DNA of 64,000 nucleotides from Nocardia vulneris (GCF_001613425.1 NZ_BDCI01000041.1:124001-188000), one strand, 5' to 3'. Positions 43,521 to 52,194 are shown, counted from the stretch's first letter. Translations and numbers: made by a program. The notes: generated by a model from the letters alone, not told the origin.

Positions 43521-44417
43521 TCAGTTGACGCGGGGCGCGGTGCCGCCGGGGAAGGTGACCTGCTGGGCGGTAGCGTATTCGGCTTGGACTTTGTAGTAGC
43601 GGTCGTGCGGGCCGTACGCGGCATAGAAGACGAAGCCGCGCGTCTGCGGGTCGACGAAGGGCGCGCCCTCGACGAAACGGGCCAGCACCGGATGCAGGTG
43701 GGTCGGGAAGTTCGCGGCCTGCACGCGCAGCGGGAAGCAAATGCGTTGCATGCGTGCGGAAGTCCAGGAGAAGGTGCGATAGATATTGAAGGTGCGGCCG
43801 AGTAGCGCGAGCTCCTCCTCGGTCGCCGCGGTGAAGTCGAGGTCGGCCAGGATCTCGGCGATATCGGCCGAGCCGAGGCTGCCCGGTTCGAACACGTTCG
43901 AGTACAGATTCATCGTGCGGGCGGCGAAATCGACTGCGAGGATGCCGATTCGGCCGCCGTAGCGGGACAGGTGCGCGGCGTGCGCGCGGGCCGACTCCGG
44001 TATCCCGGGAAACGCGAGCATCCGTTCCACGCTCAGCAGTTCGGGGAAGATCAGCCAGATCTTCTGCACGCCGTCGGACAGGGCGACGTCGACGCCCGCC
44101 CGGGCGGGCACGGCCGCGCTGACCGCGGCCAGCAGCTCCTCCATCGGATGTCCGGTGTAGGTGAGCAGCCCGGCTTCGCGCAGGGTGGCGACGAGTTCGG
44201 TCGGCTCGCCCGCGTGCATCAACCGCATGTTGACATCGCGCTCGGGCACCGGGTGCGTGGTGGTGCGTACGGCGACAACGGAATTCGTCCACAGGTCGGC
44301 GAGCGGCTCCAGGACCGGGTCCACGACCGCCGGGTCGTAACCGACCTCGGCCAGGCGCGCGTACTCGCGCAGATCCCGGCGCAGGCTGTCGAGCGTCACC
44401 ACTGCGGTAGAACTCAT
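43521..44417 (-). CDS. Aromatic prenyltransferase, ABBA fold (CloQ/NphB family)
   Basis: 298 residues, the usual length of ABBA prenyltransferases. These soluble enzymes attach a dimethylallyl, geranyl or farnesyl group to a phenol, naphthalene or phenazine. Segments aligned by eye with NphB: LLTYTGHPMEELLAA with its ATGHPVDDLLA, MNLYSNVFEP with VNLYFSELS, FSWTSARMQRICFP with LNWETGKIDRLCF, and DRYYKVQAEY with EYYKLGAYY. There is no Asp-rich motif, as expected for the family. GAGGTGA precedes the ATG. No aromatic-polyketide or phenazine genes are adjacent, so its acceptor is unknown; it lies 1.6 kb from the PKS/NRPS cluster and could act on something made elsewhere. Confidence 0.82.
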   Translation of the reverse strand: MSSTAVVTLDSLRRDLREYARLAEVGYDPAVVDPVLEPLADLWTNSVVAVRTTTHPVPERDVNMRLMHAGEPTELVATLREAGLLTYTGHPMEELLAAVSAAVPARAGVDVALSDGVQKIWLIFPELLSVERMLAFPGIPESARAHAAHLSRYGGRIGILAVDFAARTMNLYSNVFEPGSLGSADIAEILADLDFTAATEEELALLGRTFNIYRTFSWTSARMQRICFPLRVQAANFPTHLHPVLARFVEGAPFVDPQTRGFVFYAAYGPHDRYYKVQAEYATAQQVTFPGGTAPRVN

Positions 44418-44801
44418 CAGTCACCTCGAATATGCAACCGCCACAGGCTGCCCGAGCCGCCGATGGCTGTGGGAACGGATGGACCGACACGACGTCCGAG
44501 GGGACACGATAGTCCGTCTCGGCGCAGGATACGGCGAAGTGGGCAGGAAAGTTGAAGCGTTGACCGAGCGGGCGGCGACGCCGGACCCGGCCGGAGGAAA
44601 CCGAAAGGTACCTTTTCGCCCTGCACGGCGATACCGAAAGGTATTGAAACTGTTGGGTATTAAATACTGCGAGGTATATTTAGGACGTATCCTCGGTAAA
44701 TGTCGCGCTGCTGCGAATTCCCCCCGCGTTTGCCGTACAACACGCGGAGACGGTGTGTAGCGTCTGGAATCCTCAACCCTTACAGAACAGGCGAGGAGCG
44801 C
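44418..44801. promoter_or_regulatory. Repeat-rich control region between prenyltransferase and Roadblock genes
   Basis: This 384-base gap is unusually AT-rich in its second half. The 11-base direct repeat ACCGAAAGGTA occurs at 44600-44610 and 44633-44643, exactly 33 bp apart. AAAGGTACCTTT (44604-44615) is a perfect palindrome over the first copy. GTATT-A-AATAC (44657-44667) is a second palindrome, and CGAGG (44670-44674) pairs with CCTCG (44691-44695). The Roadblock ribosome site AGGAG is at 44794-44798. The repeats look like co-operative regulator sites. Confidence 0.55.
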
Positions 44802-45185
44802 GTGCTCGATATCGACGGCTGCCTTGCGCGCATTATGGATATACCCGGTGCGTGCAGTACGACACTAGTGGACGGTACGAGCGGTCTCGCGATCGCCGCG
44901 GCGGGTCGGCACGACCTGGTCGATCAACACGAAGATGCCGCTGCCACAACCGATATCGTGCGTTCGGTGCTGCACTGCGCGGCACTCGCGACCGGTTCCG
45001 ACGACACCGAGATCATCGTGTGCGGAACGCACGCCTATCACCTCTTGAATCCGCTGCCCGGAGATTTCGCCGGGCAGCTCTTCGTGCACGTCCTGTTCGA
45101 TGGTGACACCGGAAATCTGGCGTTGGCCCGATACCGGCTGCGGGGAATTCTCGCGGAATTCGCTGCGGACGATCATGAGCGTTGA
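44802..45185 (+). CDS. Roadblock/LC7-like protein 1
   Basis: 127 residues from GTG 44802, which has AGGAG at 44794-44798. The pattern of a small alpha/beta domain with GACSTTLVDGTSGLAIAAAG at the start and a C-terminal GNLALARYRLRGI helix matches the Roadblock/LC7 fold, which bind small GTPases such as MglA or conservon CvnD. First of three such genes in a row. Confidence 0.7.
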   Translation: MLDIDGCLARIMDIPGACSTTLVDGTSGLAIAAAGRHDLVDQHEDAAATTDIVRSVLHCAALATGSDDTEIIVCGTHAYHLLNPLPGDFAGQLFVHVLFDGDTGNLALARYRLRGILAEFAADDHER

Positions 45186-45218
45186 GGCGGAAGTCCGAGG
45201 GGCAGCTTGGGAGGACCC

Positions 45219-45689
45219 GTGACCGCGCGAAGGAAATTGCTCGGAGATTTGATGGGAAGGTTGACCAAGGTGGCGATGACCGCACCGGAACTGAACACGA
45301 CCGTACTGGGGGAGTTGAAGCTGCTCCGCGAGCGGGTCCCGCAGCTGACCGGCGCGCTGGTCGCCTCCAGCGACGGGTTGCTCGTCGCCCACGATTTACC
45401 ACCGCACATCGAGCCCGGCGGCATGGCGGCCCTGGCGGCCGCGCAACTGTCGCTGTCCTATCGGCTGACGACCACCGCGCACGGGGGCGGCTTCCACGAG
45501 GTCGTGGTACGCGGCAGCGAAGGGCACGTGGTGATCTACGCGGCGGGGTGGACCTCGCTGACCGTCCTGGCCGGGCCCGACGTGAATGTCGGCCGGCTGC
45601 ACCTGGAGTCACGGCCGGTGGCCCGCGCCATCGCCGACCACATGCTGGCGAACGACTTCGGCACAGACCAGACAACACACACCGAATGA
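45219..45689 (+). CDS. Roadblock/LC7 domain protein 2
   Basis: 156 residues from GTG 45219, preceded by GGGAGGA. An N-terminal basic helix of about 25 residues, then a clear Roadblock/LC7 domain: LTGALVASSDGLLVAHDLPP, a helix GGMAALAAAQLSLSYRLTT, and a strand HVVIYAAGWTSLTVLAGPD. It is the most typical of the three and resembles CvnB of Streptomyces conservons. Confidence 0.8.
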   Translation: MTARRKLLGDLMGRLTKVAMTAPELNTTVLGELKLLRERVPQLTGALVASSDGLLVAHDLPPHIEPGGMAALAAAQLSLSYRLTTTAHGGGFHEVVVRGSEGHVVIYAAGWTSLTVLAGPDVNVGRLHLESRPVARAIADHMLANDFGTDQTTHTE

Positions 45690-45700
45690 GAGGAACAGAC

Positions 45701-46072
45701 ATGTCCAATCTGGATCTGTCGCTGAAAGACATGATGGTGATCGACGGCGCGCTCGGCGCCGCGGTCGTGGACTACAACAGCGGGATGGCGCTCGGCACCC
45801 TCGGCAGTTCCAAAGCACTCGATCTGCAGGTCGCCGCCGCCGGCAACACCGAGGTGGTGCGCGCCAAGATGCGCACCATCGAGCAGCTCGGCCTCAACGA
45901 AGGCATCGAGGACATCCTCATCTCGCTCTCCGGCCAGTACCACATCATCCGCCCCATGAGCGGCCGAAAATCCAAGGGCCTGTTCCTCTACCTCGCCCTC
46001 GACCGCACCCGCGCCAACCTCGCCCTCGCCCGCCACCGCCTAAAAGGCATAGAAGAAGACCTCGAGGTCTGA
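45701..46072 (+). CDS. Roadblock/LC7-like protein 3
   Basis: 123 residues, ATG 45701 with GAGAGGA upstream and only 11 bases after the previous stop. The core MVIDGALGAAVVDYNSGMAL, the strand DILISLSGQYHIIRP and the end ANLALARHRLKGIEEDL mirror protein 1, so 1 and 3 are paralogues. The stop is followed by a hairpin. No GTPase, DUF742 protein, kinase or P450 of a conservon is in the operon. Confidence 0.75.
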   Translation: MSNLDLSLKDMMVIDGALGAAVVDYNSGMALGTLGSSKALDLQVAAAGNTEVVRAKMRTIEQLGLNEGIEDILISLSGQYHIIRPMSGRKSKGLFLYLALDRTRANLALARHRLKGIEEDLEV

Positions 46073-46077
46073 CCCCC

Positions 46078-46120
46078 GGTAGCGCCGGCGCGGCGGCCCC
46101 TCGCCGCCCGGGCGCCTACC
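46078..46120. terminator. Hairpin between Roadblock operon and convergent gene
   Basis: GGTAGCGCC (46078-46086) pairs with GGCGCCTACC (46111-46120) with one bulged base, with further GC pairing inside (GGCGG with CCGCC). It starts 6 bases after the stop at 46072. Confidence 0.5.
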
Positions 46121-46160
46121 ATCCGAACCCGTTTGCCGCGCCGGTTCGGTCTGTCCGAGG

Positions 46161-47621
46161 TCAGTCCTCGGCCGCGGCCATCACCTCCACCGCCGCAGGT
46201 TCGGGCTGTTTCGGCGCAGCGGGCACCCATCCCCGCAGCGGTTGCACGACCGAGCCGTAAAAGGCATCGGTCGCCGAGGTCACGCTGGCGATGAAGCTCG
46301 CGGCGGTACCCGAGCGTCGGCTACCCATCGGAAACGTCTGCTCCAGCGCGAAGGACACGATCGAGCCGACGCGGTCGTTCGTCAGCACCTTCGGATCCGC
46401 CCGCACCGTGGCGAGGTGTTCGCAGGTCTCGTTTCCTCGTTCGGAGAAGACTGCTTCGACCTGGACGTCGCCCGGTGCGTCGCTCAATTGCCGCAGCAGC
46501 CAAGCCAATCGGCGCCCCGACGTGCCTTCGTTCGGTGCGTCCAACGTGGTGCGGCAGCGGATCTTGTTCGTCCGCACATCCGCGATCACGACGAGATCGC
46601 CTGCGGTGTCGGGGATTCGCAGCACCGCCTCGAAACTCCCGTCGGCGGCGAGGTGTTCGGCCACCGCCGCATTGCGGGCCCCGGGATCGGCGCGATGCCT
46701 GCGCGGCAGGACATGCGTGACGGTCACGCCGAGTTCGGCGGTCAATCGCAATGCGAGGTGGCGCGACAGCGCGACCCAGGTATCGGCGACGGTCAGGGCC
46801 TTCTGATCGCCGGCACGCAAGGTGCCGGCGACAACGGCGTCGCGGACCGCGACCCAATGCCTGCCCATGTCGACGAACTCCGCCGCACCCGACCGCGGAT
46901 GATCCAGATAGCGCAGGAACTCGCGCAGGATCCAGGCGTGCAGGTCGTTGTCGATGCCGCCGTGCGAGAGCAACATTCGCGCCTCGTGCGCCACTTCGGA
47001 CCAAGACAGGTGCCGCAGTGCCACCTTGGTGAGTTTGCGCCGGTCCACCTCGACCGGGAGTTCGCCGGGCCCGGCCGGAATGTCGTTCGACAGGCTGACC
47101 ACTACGTCGTACTTCTTCTTGCGCGCCACGTCGAGGTAGCTTTCGAGCTGGTCGCGCCGGAGCTTGCCGTTGCCCGTCTTGACCTCTAGCAGCCCCGTCC
47201 ACACCCGGCTACCGCGCGCGACCTCGAGCACCGCGTCCGGAATGACCTTCGAATCGCCTCGCTCGTACTGCACCTCGACGTAGCCCTCGAAAACGCCCAC
47301 CGGTGCACCCATTCGGGCACAGACGGCGCGTGCGAACGGGCGTACCGCCTGCATGGTGGCGACGAGCGCCGAGGTCGCGCGTCGTTCTTGCTCTTCACCC
47401 GCACCGACGCCGGCGACCGAGAAGAGCGGAGCCGGCTGCCAGGAATCGAGTTCGGCCAGTTTGAATTCGACCGGTTTCGCCTTGCGTGGCGCTCGTTTGG
47501 CGGTCCGGACACCGCGAGTGCGGGTTTGCGGGCGCACTACCGGCGCGGTGTCCTGCTGCGGCGCATCGGCCACCGCGACAACCTCGATCGCATCGGCACG
47601 CAAGCCATTACTGGCCCCCAC
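46161..47621 (-). CDS. Conserved protein with PD-(D/E)XK nuclease-like domain
   Basis: 486 residues. After a basic, disordered first 60 residues, a nuclease-fold signature appears: Asp129 in KVIPDAVLEV, Glu146 and Lys148 in GLLEVKTGN, and a helix DQLESYLDVARKKKYDVVV, i.e. D-x16-E-x-K followed by the usual Gln/Tyr helix. The rest (about 180-486) is unassigned and ends in a Pro/Ala-rich tail. Related proteins may act in DNA repair or stress response; there is no neighbouring methylase or helicase to mark a defence system. The GTG at 47621 has no good ribosome site, so the start may lie further in. Confidence 0.6.
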   Translation of the reverse strand: MGASNGLRADAIEVVAVADAPQQDTAPVVRPQTRTRGVRTAKRAPRKAKPVEFKLAELDSWQPAPLFSVAGVGAGEEQERRATSALVATMQAVRPFARAVCARMGAPVGVFEGYVEVQYERGDSKVIPDAVLEVARGSRVWTGLLEVKTGNGKLRRDQLESYLDVARKKKYDVVVSLSNDIPAGPGELPVEVDRRKLTKVALRHLSWSEVAHEARMLLSHGGIDNDLHAWILREFLRYLDHPRSGAAEFVDMGRHWVAVRDAVVAGTLRAGDQKALTVADTWVALSRHLALRLTAELGVTVTHVLPRRHRADPGARNAAVAEHLAADGSFEAVLRIPDTAGDLVVIADVRTNKIRCRTTLDAPNEGTSGRRLAWLLRQLSDAPGDVQVEAVFSERGNETCEHLATVRADPKVLTNDRVGSIVSFALEQTFPMGSRRSGTAASFIASVTSATDAFYGSVVQPLRGWVPAAPKQPEPAAVEVMAAAED

Positions 47622-47737
47622 TGCGTCGGCGTCGCGCGAAGTGCGACGATGCAGTGATAGTCGGGCGGGGGTGCGGCCTTGTTACGCAGGGCTTTCGAGA
47701 CTTATCGGTCTGCTGAGTCCTGGGTGCGCGCTGGTGC

Positions 47738-48529
47738 TCAGCGGAGGGTGGGGGCTAGGCCGTTGGGGGTGAAGAGTTGTTTGGGGTCGGCTACGGGGTG
47801 GTTGTTGATCAGGACGGTGGGGGTGGAGCGGATGCCGCCGTCGATGATCTCCTTGGATTTGGTGCGCAGGTAGGTGTCGTAGCGGCGATCGGTGATGCAT
47901 TGGGCCACAGCGGATTCGGTGTAGCCGGCGCTCTGGGCGATCGCGATCAATTCGGTGTCGGGCAGGCCGGCGCCGCCTTCGGCGGGCTGCTGCTCGAACA
48001 TGGAGGCCAGCCAGCCCTGGAACTTCGCCGGGTCGGCTTCGGCGACACAGTAGGCCGCGTTGCCCGCGCGCGAGGAGTACTGGGTGGTGGAGGCGCGGTC
48101 GAGGAACGAGATGATGTTGTACTCGATCAGCGCGGAACCGCGGGTCGCGGCGTCCTCCAGCGCGGTGGCGTTGGCCTGCTCGAACGCCTGGCAGGCCGGG
48201 CATTGCAGGTCGGCGACCACCTGGACAACGTTTTTCGCGGCGGGATCCCCGATCTGGATGGCGCCGTTGGCGGTGACATTGGCGGGGGTCGCGGCCAGCG
48301 GCTGCTGCTGTTCGGCGGCGGGCTGCTGGCCGGTCGCGGGCTGCTGCGCCTGCGGCGCCGCGACCGCGGTACCGACGAAGTCGCGGCTCAGGTCCTGCGC
48401 CACGATCACGACGCTGACCCCGGAAATGACGGCGAACAGCAGGGCACCCGCGACCATGCAGGCCAGCACCGTGCGATTGCGGTCCCCGCTCGGCGGCAGG
48501 CTGGGCCACCCACTCCGACTGGTGTTCAT
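47738..48529 (-). CDS. Membrane-anchored DsbA-like thioredoxin-fold protein
   Basis: 263 residues from ATG 48529 (GGGGG upstream). One transmembrane segment near residues 20-45 (VLACMVAGALLFAVISGVSV), a Gln/Pro/Ala-rich linker, and an extracytoplasmic thioredoxin fold with the redox motif CPAC in VADLQCPACQAFEQA and the cis-Pro region IRSTPTVLINN. It resembles the DsbA-like oxidoreductases of mycobacteria that form or isomerise disulfides in exported proteins. Confidence 0.82.
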   Translation of the reverse strand: MNTSRSGWPSLPPSGDRNRTVLACMVAGALLFAVISGVSVVIVAQDLSRDFVGTAVAAPQAQQPATGQQPAAEQQQPLAATPANVTANGAIQIGDPAAKNVVQVVADLQCPACQAFEQANATALEDAATRGSALIEYNIISFLDRASTTQYSSRAGNAAYCVAEADPAKFQGWLASMFEQQPAEGGAGLPDTELIAIAQSAGYTESAVAQCITDRRYDTYLRTKSKEIIDGGIRSTPTVLINNHPVADPKQLFTPNGLAPTLR

Positions 48530-48695
48530 CGTTCCCCCATGCCTTTCGCCGATCGAACAGGTTCGCTCCGACACATTAGTGTCGCCGACCGCGTTTCGTA
48601 TCGCCGACCGGCGAATAGCACTCGGCGCGCGGATGATCGGCGGTTAGTGCATATTCGGTTGACCCGTCACCGGAGCGGAAAAGTAGGGTGGTCCG

Positions 48696-49094
48696 GTGAT
48701 TCGGACAGCTGCGTTGGCCCACGTCAGGGATCGCCGTCTGCTGCAGACGCGATCGATCGGCAAGGAAGTCTTCTACATGGCGGGCGGGAAGATCGATCCC
48801 GGGGAAACGCCCGTCGGCGCCTTGCACCGCGAGGTGCGCGAGGAACTCGGCGTCGGCGTCCTGTCCTGCGATGAACTCGGTGTGTTCGAGGCCGAAGCCT
48901 ACGGCCACGCGGCCGGCACTCAGCTGCACATGACGTGCTTCACCGCGGAGTTGGACGGGGAGCCCCAGCCGACCAGTGAGATCGCCGAGCTGCGCTATTT
49001 CACGGTGAGCGAGTACGCGGCAATGGATCACGTCGCCCCCGGCTCGATGCTGGTGTTCCGCAGGTTGCACGAGTTGGGCGTCGTCGACTGGTAG
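48696..49094 (+). CDS. NUDIX hydrolase
   Basis: 132 residues. The NUDIX box GKIDPGETPVGALHREVREE, continuing into LGV, is complete (G-x5-E-x7-REVREEL-G). Members hydrolyse nucleoside diphosphates linked to another group; the substrate is not predictable. The GTG start at 48696 lies just behind a GTAGGGTGG stretch. Single gene, divergent from the DsbA-like gene. Confidence 0.88.
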   Translation: MIRTAALAHVRDRRLLQTRSIGKEVFYMAGGKIDPGETPVGALHREVREELGVGVLSCDELGVFEAEAYGHAAGTQLHMTCFTAELDGEPQPTSEIAELRYFTVSEYAAMDHVAPGSMLVFRRLHELGVVDW

Positions 49095-49194
49095 GTCCGT
49101 GAGAATTGCGGTCTCGCGGATACCTCCGCGCTACGCTCGGCTGCGAGATTCGGCGAAGGCCGGGTTGCGGCGCACCTACTCGAAGGGAGTCCGA

Positions 49195-49914
49195 ATGTCC
49201 GGATTCGAGCGGGATGCGGTGCAGGTAATTCTGTGCGACATCTTCGGCACCACCGTGGACTGGTTCAGCGGGGTAAGCGGGCAGGCGGCGGAGATCTTCG
49301 CGGCGGCCGAGGTGCCGCTCGACGCAGCGGCGTTCGCCAACGATTGGCGGGACATGTATCTGCCTGCGATGCAACGGGTTCGGGCGGGTGAGCGACCGTG
49401 GGCCTATCTCGACACCTTGCACCGTGAATCGCTGGACAGTCTGCTGGAGCGGCACGCCGTCGTCCTCGATGACGACGCTCGCGCCCGGCTGGTCCGAGCC
49501 TGGCATCTACTGCCCGCCTGGCCCGAAGCGGCAGCCGGACTGGCTCGGCTGCGGACCCGCTACACCGTCGCGGCGCTGTCCAACGGCGGCATGGCGTTGC
49601 TCACCCGTCTGGTGAAAGCTGCTGAGCTGCCGTTCGATTGCATCCTGTCCGCGGAGTTGGCTCGGTCCTACAAGCCGGCACCGAAGGTGTATCGCACCGC
49701 GACAGCGCTGCTCGATGTCGACCCCGATCGGGTGCTGATGGTCGCCACCCACGGTTGGGACATCGATGGTGCACGGGCGGCGGGCTTGCGCACCGCTTTC
49801 GTCGAACGACCGGGGGAGAAGGGCCCGCATCGGCAGGCGGACCGTCCGTCGGACACCGTCAGCGATCTGACGGCGTCCGACTTCCTCCAACTCGCCGAAA
49901 TCCTGGGCTGCTGA
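49195..49914 (+). CDS. HAD-superfamily haloacid dehalogenase type II
   Basis: 239 residues from ATG 49195 (GAAGGGAGT upstream). The nucleophile motif is CDIFGTTVDW, motif II is ALSNGGMALL, the Lys is in SYKPAPKVYRTA, and the acidic motif is MVATHGWDIDGARAAG. This order is that of L-2-haloacid dehalogenases, many of which act on other small substrates. Confidence 0.82.
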   Translation: MSGFERDAVQVILCDIFGTTVDWFSGVSGQAAEIFAAAEVPLDAAAFANDWRDMYLPAMQRVRAGERPWAYLDTLHRESLDSLLERHAVVLDDDARARLVRAWHLLPAWPEAAAGLARLRTRYTVAALSNGGMALLTRLVKAAELPFDCILSAELARSYKPAPKVYRTATALLDVDPDRVLMVATHGWDIDGARAAGLRTAFVERPGEKGPHRQADRPSDTVSDLTASDFLQLAEILGC

Positions 49915-49933
49915 GCAGCTTTCGCGGATCGGC

Positions 49934-50530
49934 TCAGAACAGCGACTGCTTGTCCGCCGCGATGAAGAACCCGTGCCCGGCCTGACTGCACTGGATACCC
50001 GCCTCCGACGACGTGCACGCGGTCCCCTTGACGACGATCGTCTCGCCGTAAGCGAGCACCTTGCCGCCGCCTTCGCTCCCGCCTTCGATCGGCGGGCCCA
50101 CGAACACACCCTGATTCAAGCAGAGGTACTTGCCTTCCCCGCCGACGACCTGCGCCGCCACCGCCCGATCCGGCCGCTTCCCGCAGTCGGGCAGTTCCGC
50201 CGGGATCACCGTCGCGTTCTTCAACTGACATCCCGTGCCGAGCCCGTTGCTTTCGATGAACCCGCACTTGATGTTCTTGCTCGGCGACTGGAAGTAGTAG
50301 TAGCCCTCCTGCTGATAGTCCCGGGCGTCGACCGTCGCGTCCTCGCGCGAGGGCAGTTTCGTCGGCGCCGCAGGTGTCCCCGCCGCATCCGGACTGCGCT
50401 GCGGTGACAGCCCCGGCACCGCGCTCGACACGCTCGAGGTGCTGTCGCTGCTCGACTTCGAACTGTCCGTACATCCGGCCGCGCCACCCACCGCCGCCAG
50501 CAGAGCAAATGCCAGTACCAATGTCTTCAT
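49934..50530 (-). CDS. Putative lipoprotein
   Basis: 198 residues from ATG 50530, with GGGAGA upstream. A lipoprotein signal MKTLVLAFALLAAVGGAAGC ends at the lipobox Cys, followed by a Ser/Pro-rich linker. The mature domain has several Cys (FQSPSKNIKCGFI, LGTGCQL, DCGKR, YLCLNQ, ACTSSEAGIQC) that likely form disulfides. This layout is common in secreted proteins of Nocardia and Mycobacterium; the function is unknown. Confidence 0.7.
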   Translation of the reverse strand: MKTLVLAFALLAAVGGAAGCTDSSKSSSDSTSSVSSAVPGLSPQRSPDAAGTPAAPTKLPSREDATVDARDYQQEGYYYFQSPSKNIKCGFIESNGLGTGCQLKNATVIPAELPDCGKRPDRAVAAQVVGGEGKYLCLNQGVFVGPPIEGGSEGGGKVLAYGETIVVKGTACTSSEAGIQCSQAGHGFFIAADKQSLF

Positions 50531-50739
50531 GTCGTCTCCCACAGTCGATTCCACCCCAACGAACTGAGCTTTCCATCGACCCGACCGACCGGCTTGTTAC
50601 GACTCGGCGGCGCGCACCCGTGATCTTGATGCCTGCCGCGCCCTCGTGCTGGCTGCCCCTTCCTCACTTCTCTGTGCCTGTAGACAGTGGTGGACGACCT
50701 GCGCCGAGGTGTCACGCAGGGCCTCGTGCGGTAAACCGG

Positions 50740-50949
50740 TCAACCGCAGAACAACGGCTGAAGCGGAGTCAGCAGCGGGCTCACGGGGCCGTCCTTCCCG
50801 CCTGTGATCTCGATCAGGAACACCGCCGGCCAGGTGAACACCGAGCACAGCAGCGAGGGCGGCGGCGGAGAGGCCTGAGCCGGCGCCGCCACTACCACCG
50901 TCGACGCGATGATCGCCCCGGCTGCGCCCGAGAGCAGCAACTTCCGCAT
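50740..50949 (-). CDS. Small secreted protein
   Basis: 69 residues with a signal peptide (MRKLLLSGAAGAIIASTVVV then AAPAQA) and a mature part of about 43 residues, proline-rich, with two Cys. AGGAAGGA lies directly upstream of the ATG. No family recognised. Confidence 0.6.
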   Translation of the reverse strand: MRKLLLSGAAGAIIASTVVVAAPAQASPPPPSLLCSVFTWPAVFLIEITGGKDGPVSPLLTPLQPLFCG

Positions 50950-51165
50950 AGGTGTTCCTTCCTGCCAAGGTTGGACCTGCGAGGCGTAGGACGCTGTGTT
51001 CGCAGGTGAAGTGCATTATCTGATCGGCGTTCAAATAGAGAACACTGATCACAGATAGCCGAATAGTAGCTACATATCGCCAGGTTGACAACCGGTGCAG
51101 ACACCACCGAAGCCCGGACCGGGCTCGATGGTTGGCTCTGGTCGTGGCGAGCACGCGAGAACCGC

Positions 51166-51696
51166 TTACCCCGCGGCGGCGGCGAACGCCTCGTATCCGT
51201 AGTCGTCGAACAGCACGAAATGGGCTTCTCGCACGGTGGTTTTCGTGTTGCGCACGGTGTCGACGGCGATTCGGGCGCCGTCGTCGAGGGGCCAGCCGAA
51301 GGCGCCGGTGGAGATGGCGGGGAAGGCTATGGTTCGGGCGCCGAGTTGTGCTGCGACGCGGAGGGATTCGCGGTAGCAGGAGGCGAGGAGGGCGGAGCGG
51401 TCTTCGGTGGGCGACCAGATCGGGCCGACTGTGTGGATGACCCAGCGGGCGCGGAGGCGGCCCGCGGTGGTGGCGACGGCTTGTCCGACGGGGAGGCCCT
51501 GCTGGTATCGGGTGGCGCGTAATTCGCGGCAGACGGCGAGGATTTCGGGGCCGCCCGCCGCGTGGATCGCGCCGTCGACGCCGCCCCCGCCGAGCAGGGA
51601 AGAGTTGGCCGCGTTGACGATCGCGTCGACGGACTGCCGGGTGATGTCCCCGCGCAGTAGCACGATGTCGGCGGTCCGAGGCGATTCAGCGGTCAT
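51166..51696 (-). CDS. Macro-domain protein (O-acetyl-ADP-ribose deacetylase-like)
   Basis: 176 residues, one macro domain. It binds and hydrolyses ADP-ribose derivatives. The markers are VLLRGDITRQSVDAIVNAAN, the loop SLLGGGGVDGAIHAAGG and IAFPAISTGAFGWP. The gene stands 39 bases before the SRPBCC stop on the same strand, so it may be the downstream gene of a small operon. Confidence 0.9.
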   Translation of the reverse strand: MTAESPRTADIVLLRGDITRQSVDAIVNAANSSLLGGGGVDGAIHAAGGPEILAVCRELRATRYQQGLPVGQAVATTAGRLRARWVIHTVGPIWSPTEDRSALLASCYRESLRVAAQLGARTIAFPAISTGAFGWPLDDGARIAVDTVRNTKTTVREAHFVLFDDYGYEAFAAAAG

Positions 51697-51735
51697 GGGG
51701 TCGACGGTAGCGGGTGTGTCGAGAAGTGAGCCGGT

Positions 51736-52194
51736 TCAGGACTTCTCGGCGAGTTCGGCGAGGCGATCGACGGACGCCAAGAGCTTGTCCGAGGTGGTGG
51801 CGCGGGCTCGGACCAGCCGCTTCTCGTCGGTCAGCTGCGACCAGTCGTAGGTGTGCGTCACCCGGGTGCGTGCGTCATCGAGCGGTTCGATCTCCCAGCG
51901 CCACAGGTGTCCTGGCTGCTCCTGCCCGACTTCGGATGGGCGCCAAGCGATTCGGCGTCCCTCCTCGAATTCCACCACGTGATTCTCCCGCACGGCCCCG
52001 ATGGTGAGCGTCATCGTGAACACGTCCCCGACCGCACGCACCCGCTGGCCGGCCGGCGCCTCGGCCAGATTCTCGTTCCCGTCCCAGCGCGGTTGCTGCG
52101 CCGGGTCGGCGATCAACTCGAAGATCGCCGCCGCCCCCGCGGCAACCTCCCGGCTGGCCTGTACCACCTGAGCGACTTCATCGGTCTCTGTCAT
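51736..52194 (-). CDS. SRPBCC (START/Bet v1-like) family protein
   Basis: 152 residues from ATG 52194. The start EVAAGAAAIFELIADPAQQP is the typical first strand and helix of polyketide-cyclase/dehydrase-like SRPBCC proteins, followed by GHLWRWEIEPLDDARTRVTHTYDW. It binds a hydrophobic ligand of unknown nature. The preceding 80 bases hold no clear promoter. Confidence 0.8.
   Translation of the reverse strand: MTETDEVAQVVQASREVAAGAAAIFELIADPAQQPRWDGNENLAEAPAGQRVRAVGDVFTMTLTIGAVRENHVVEFEEGRRIAWRPSEVGQEQPGHLWRWEIEPLDDARTRVTHTYDWSQLTDEKRLVRARATTSDKLLASVDRLAELAEKS

Noticed and set aside
43345..44490. A 381-codon minus-strand frame overlapping the prenyltransferase
   Set aside because: Out of frame with the ABBA motifs and Arg/Pro-rich; it is a shadow of the gene at 43521-44417.
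44802..46072. Complete conservon (cvn) operon
   Set aside because: Only Roadblock-like genes are present; kinase, DUF742, GTPase and P450 genes are lacking in the flanks.
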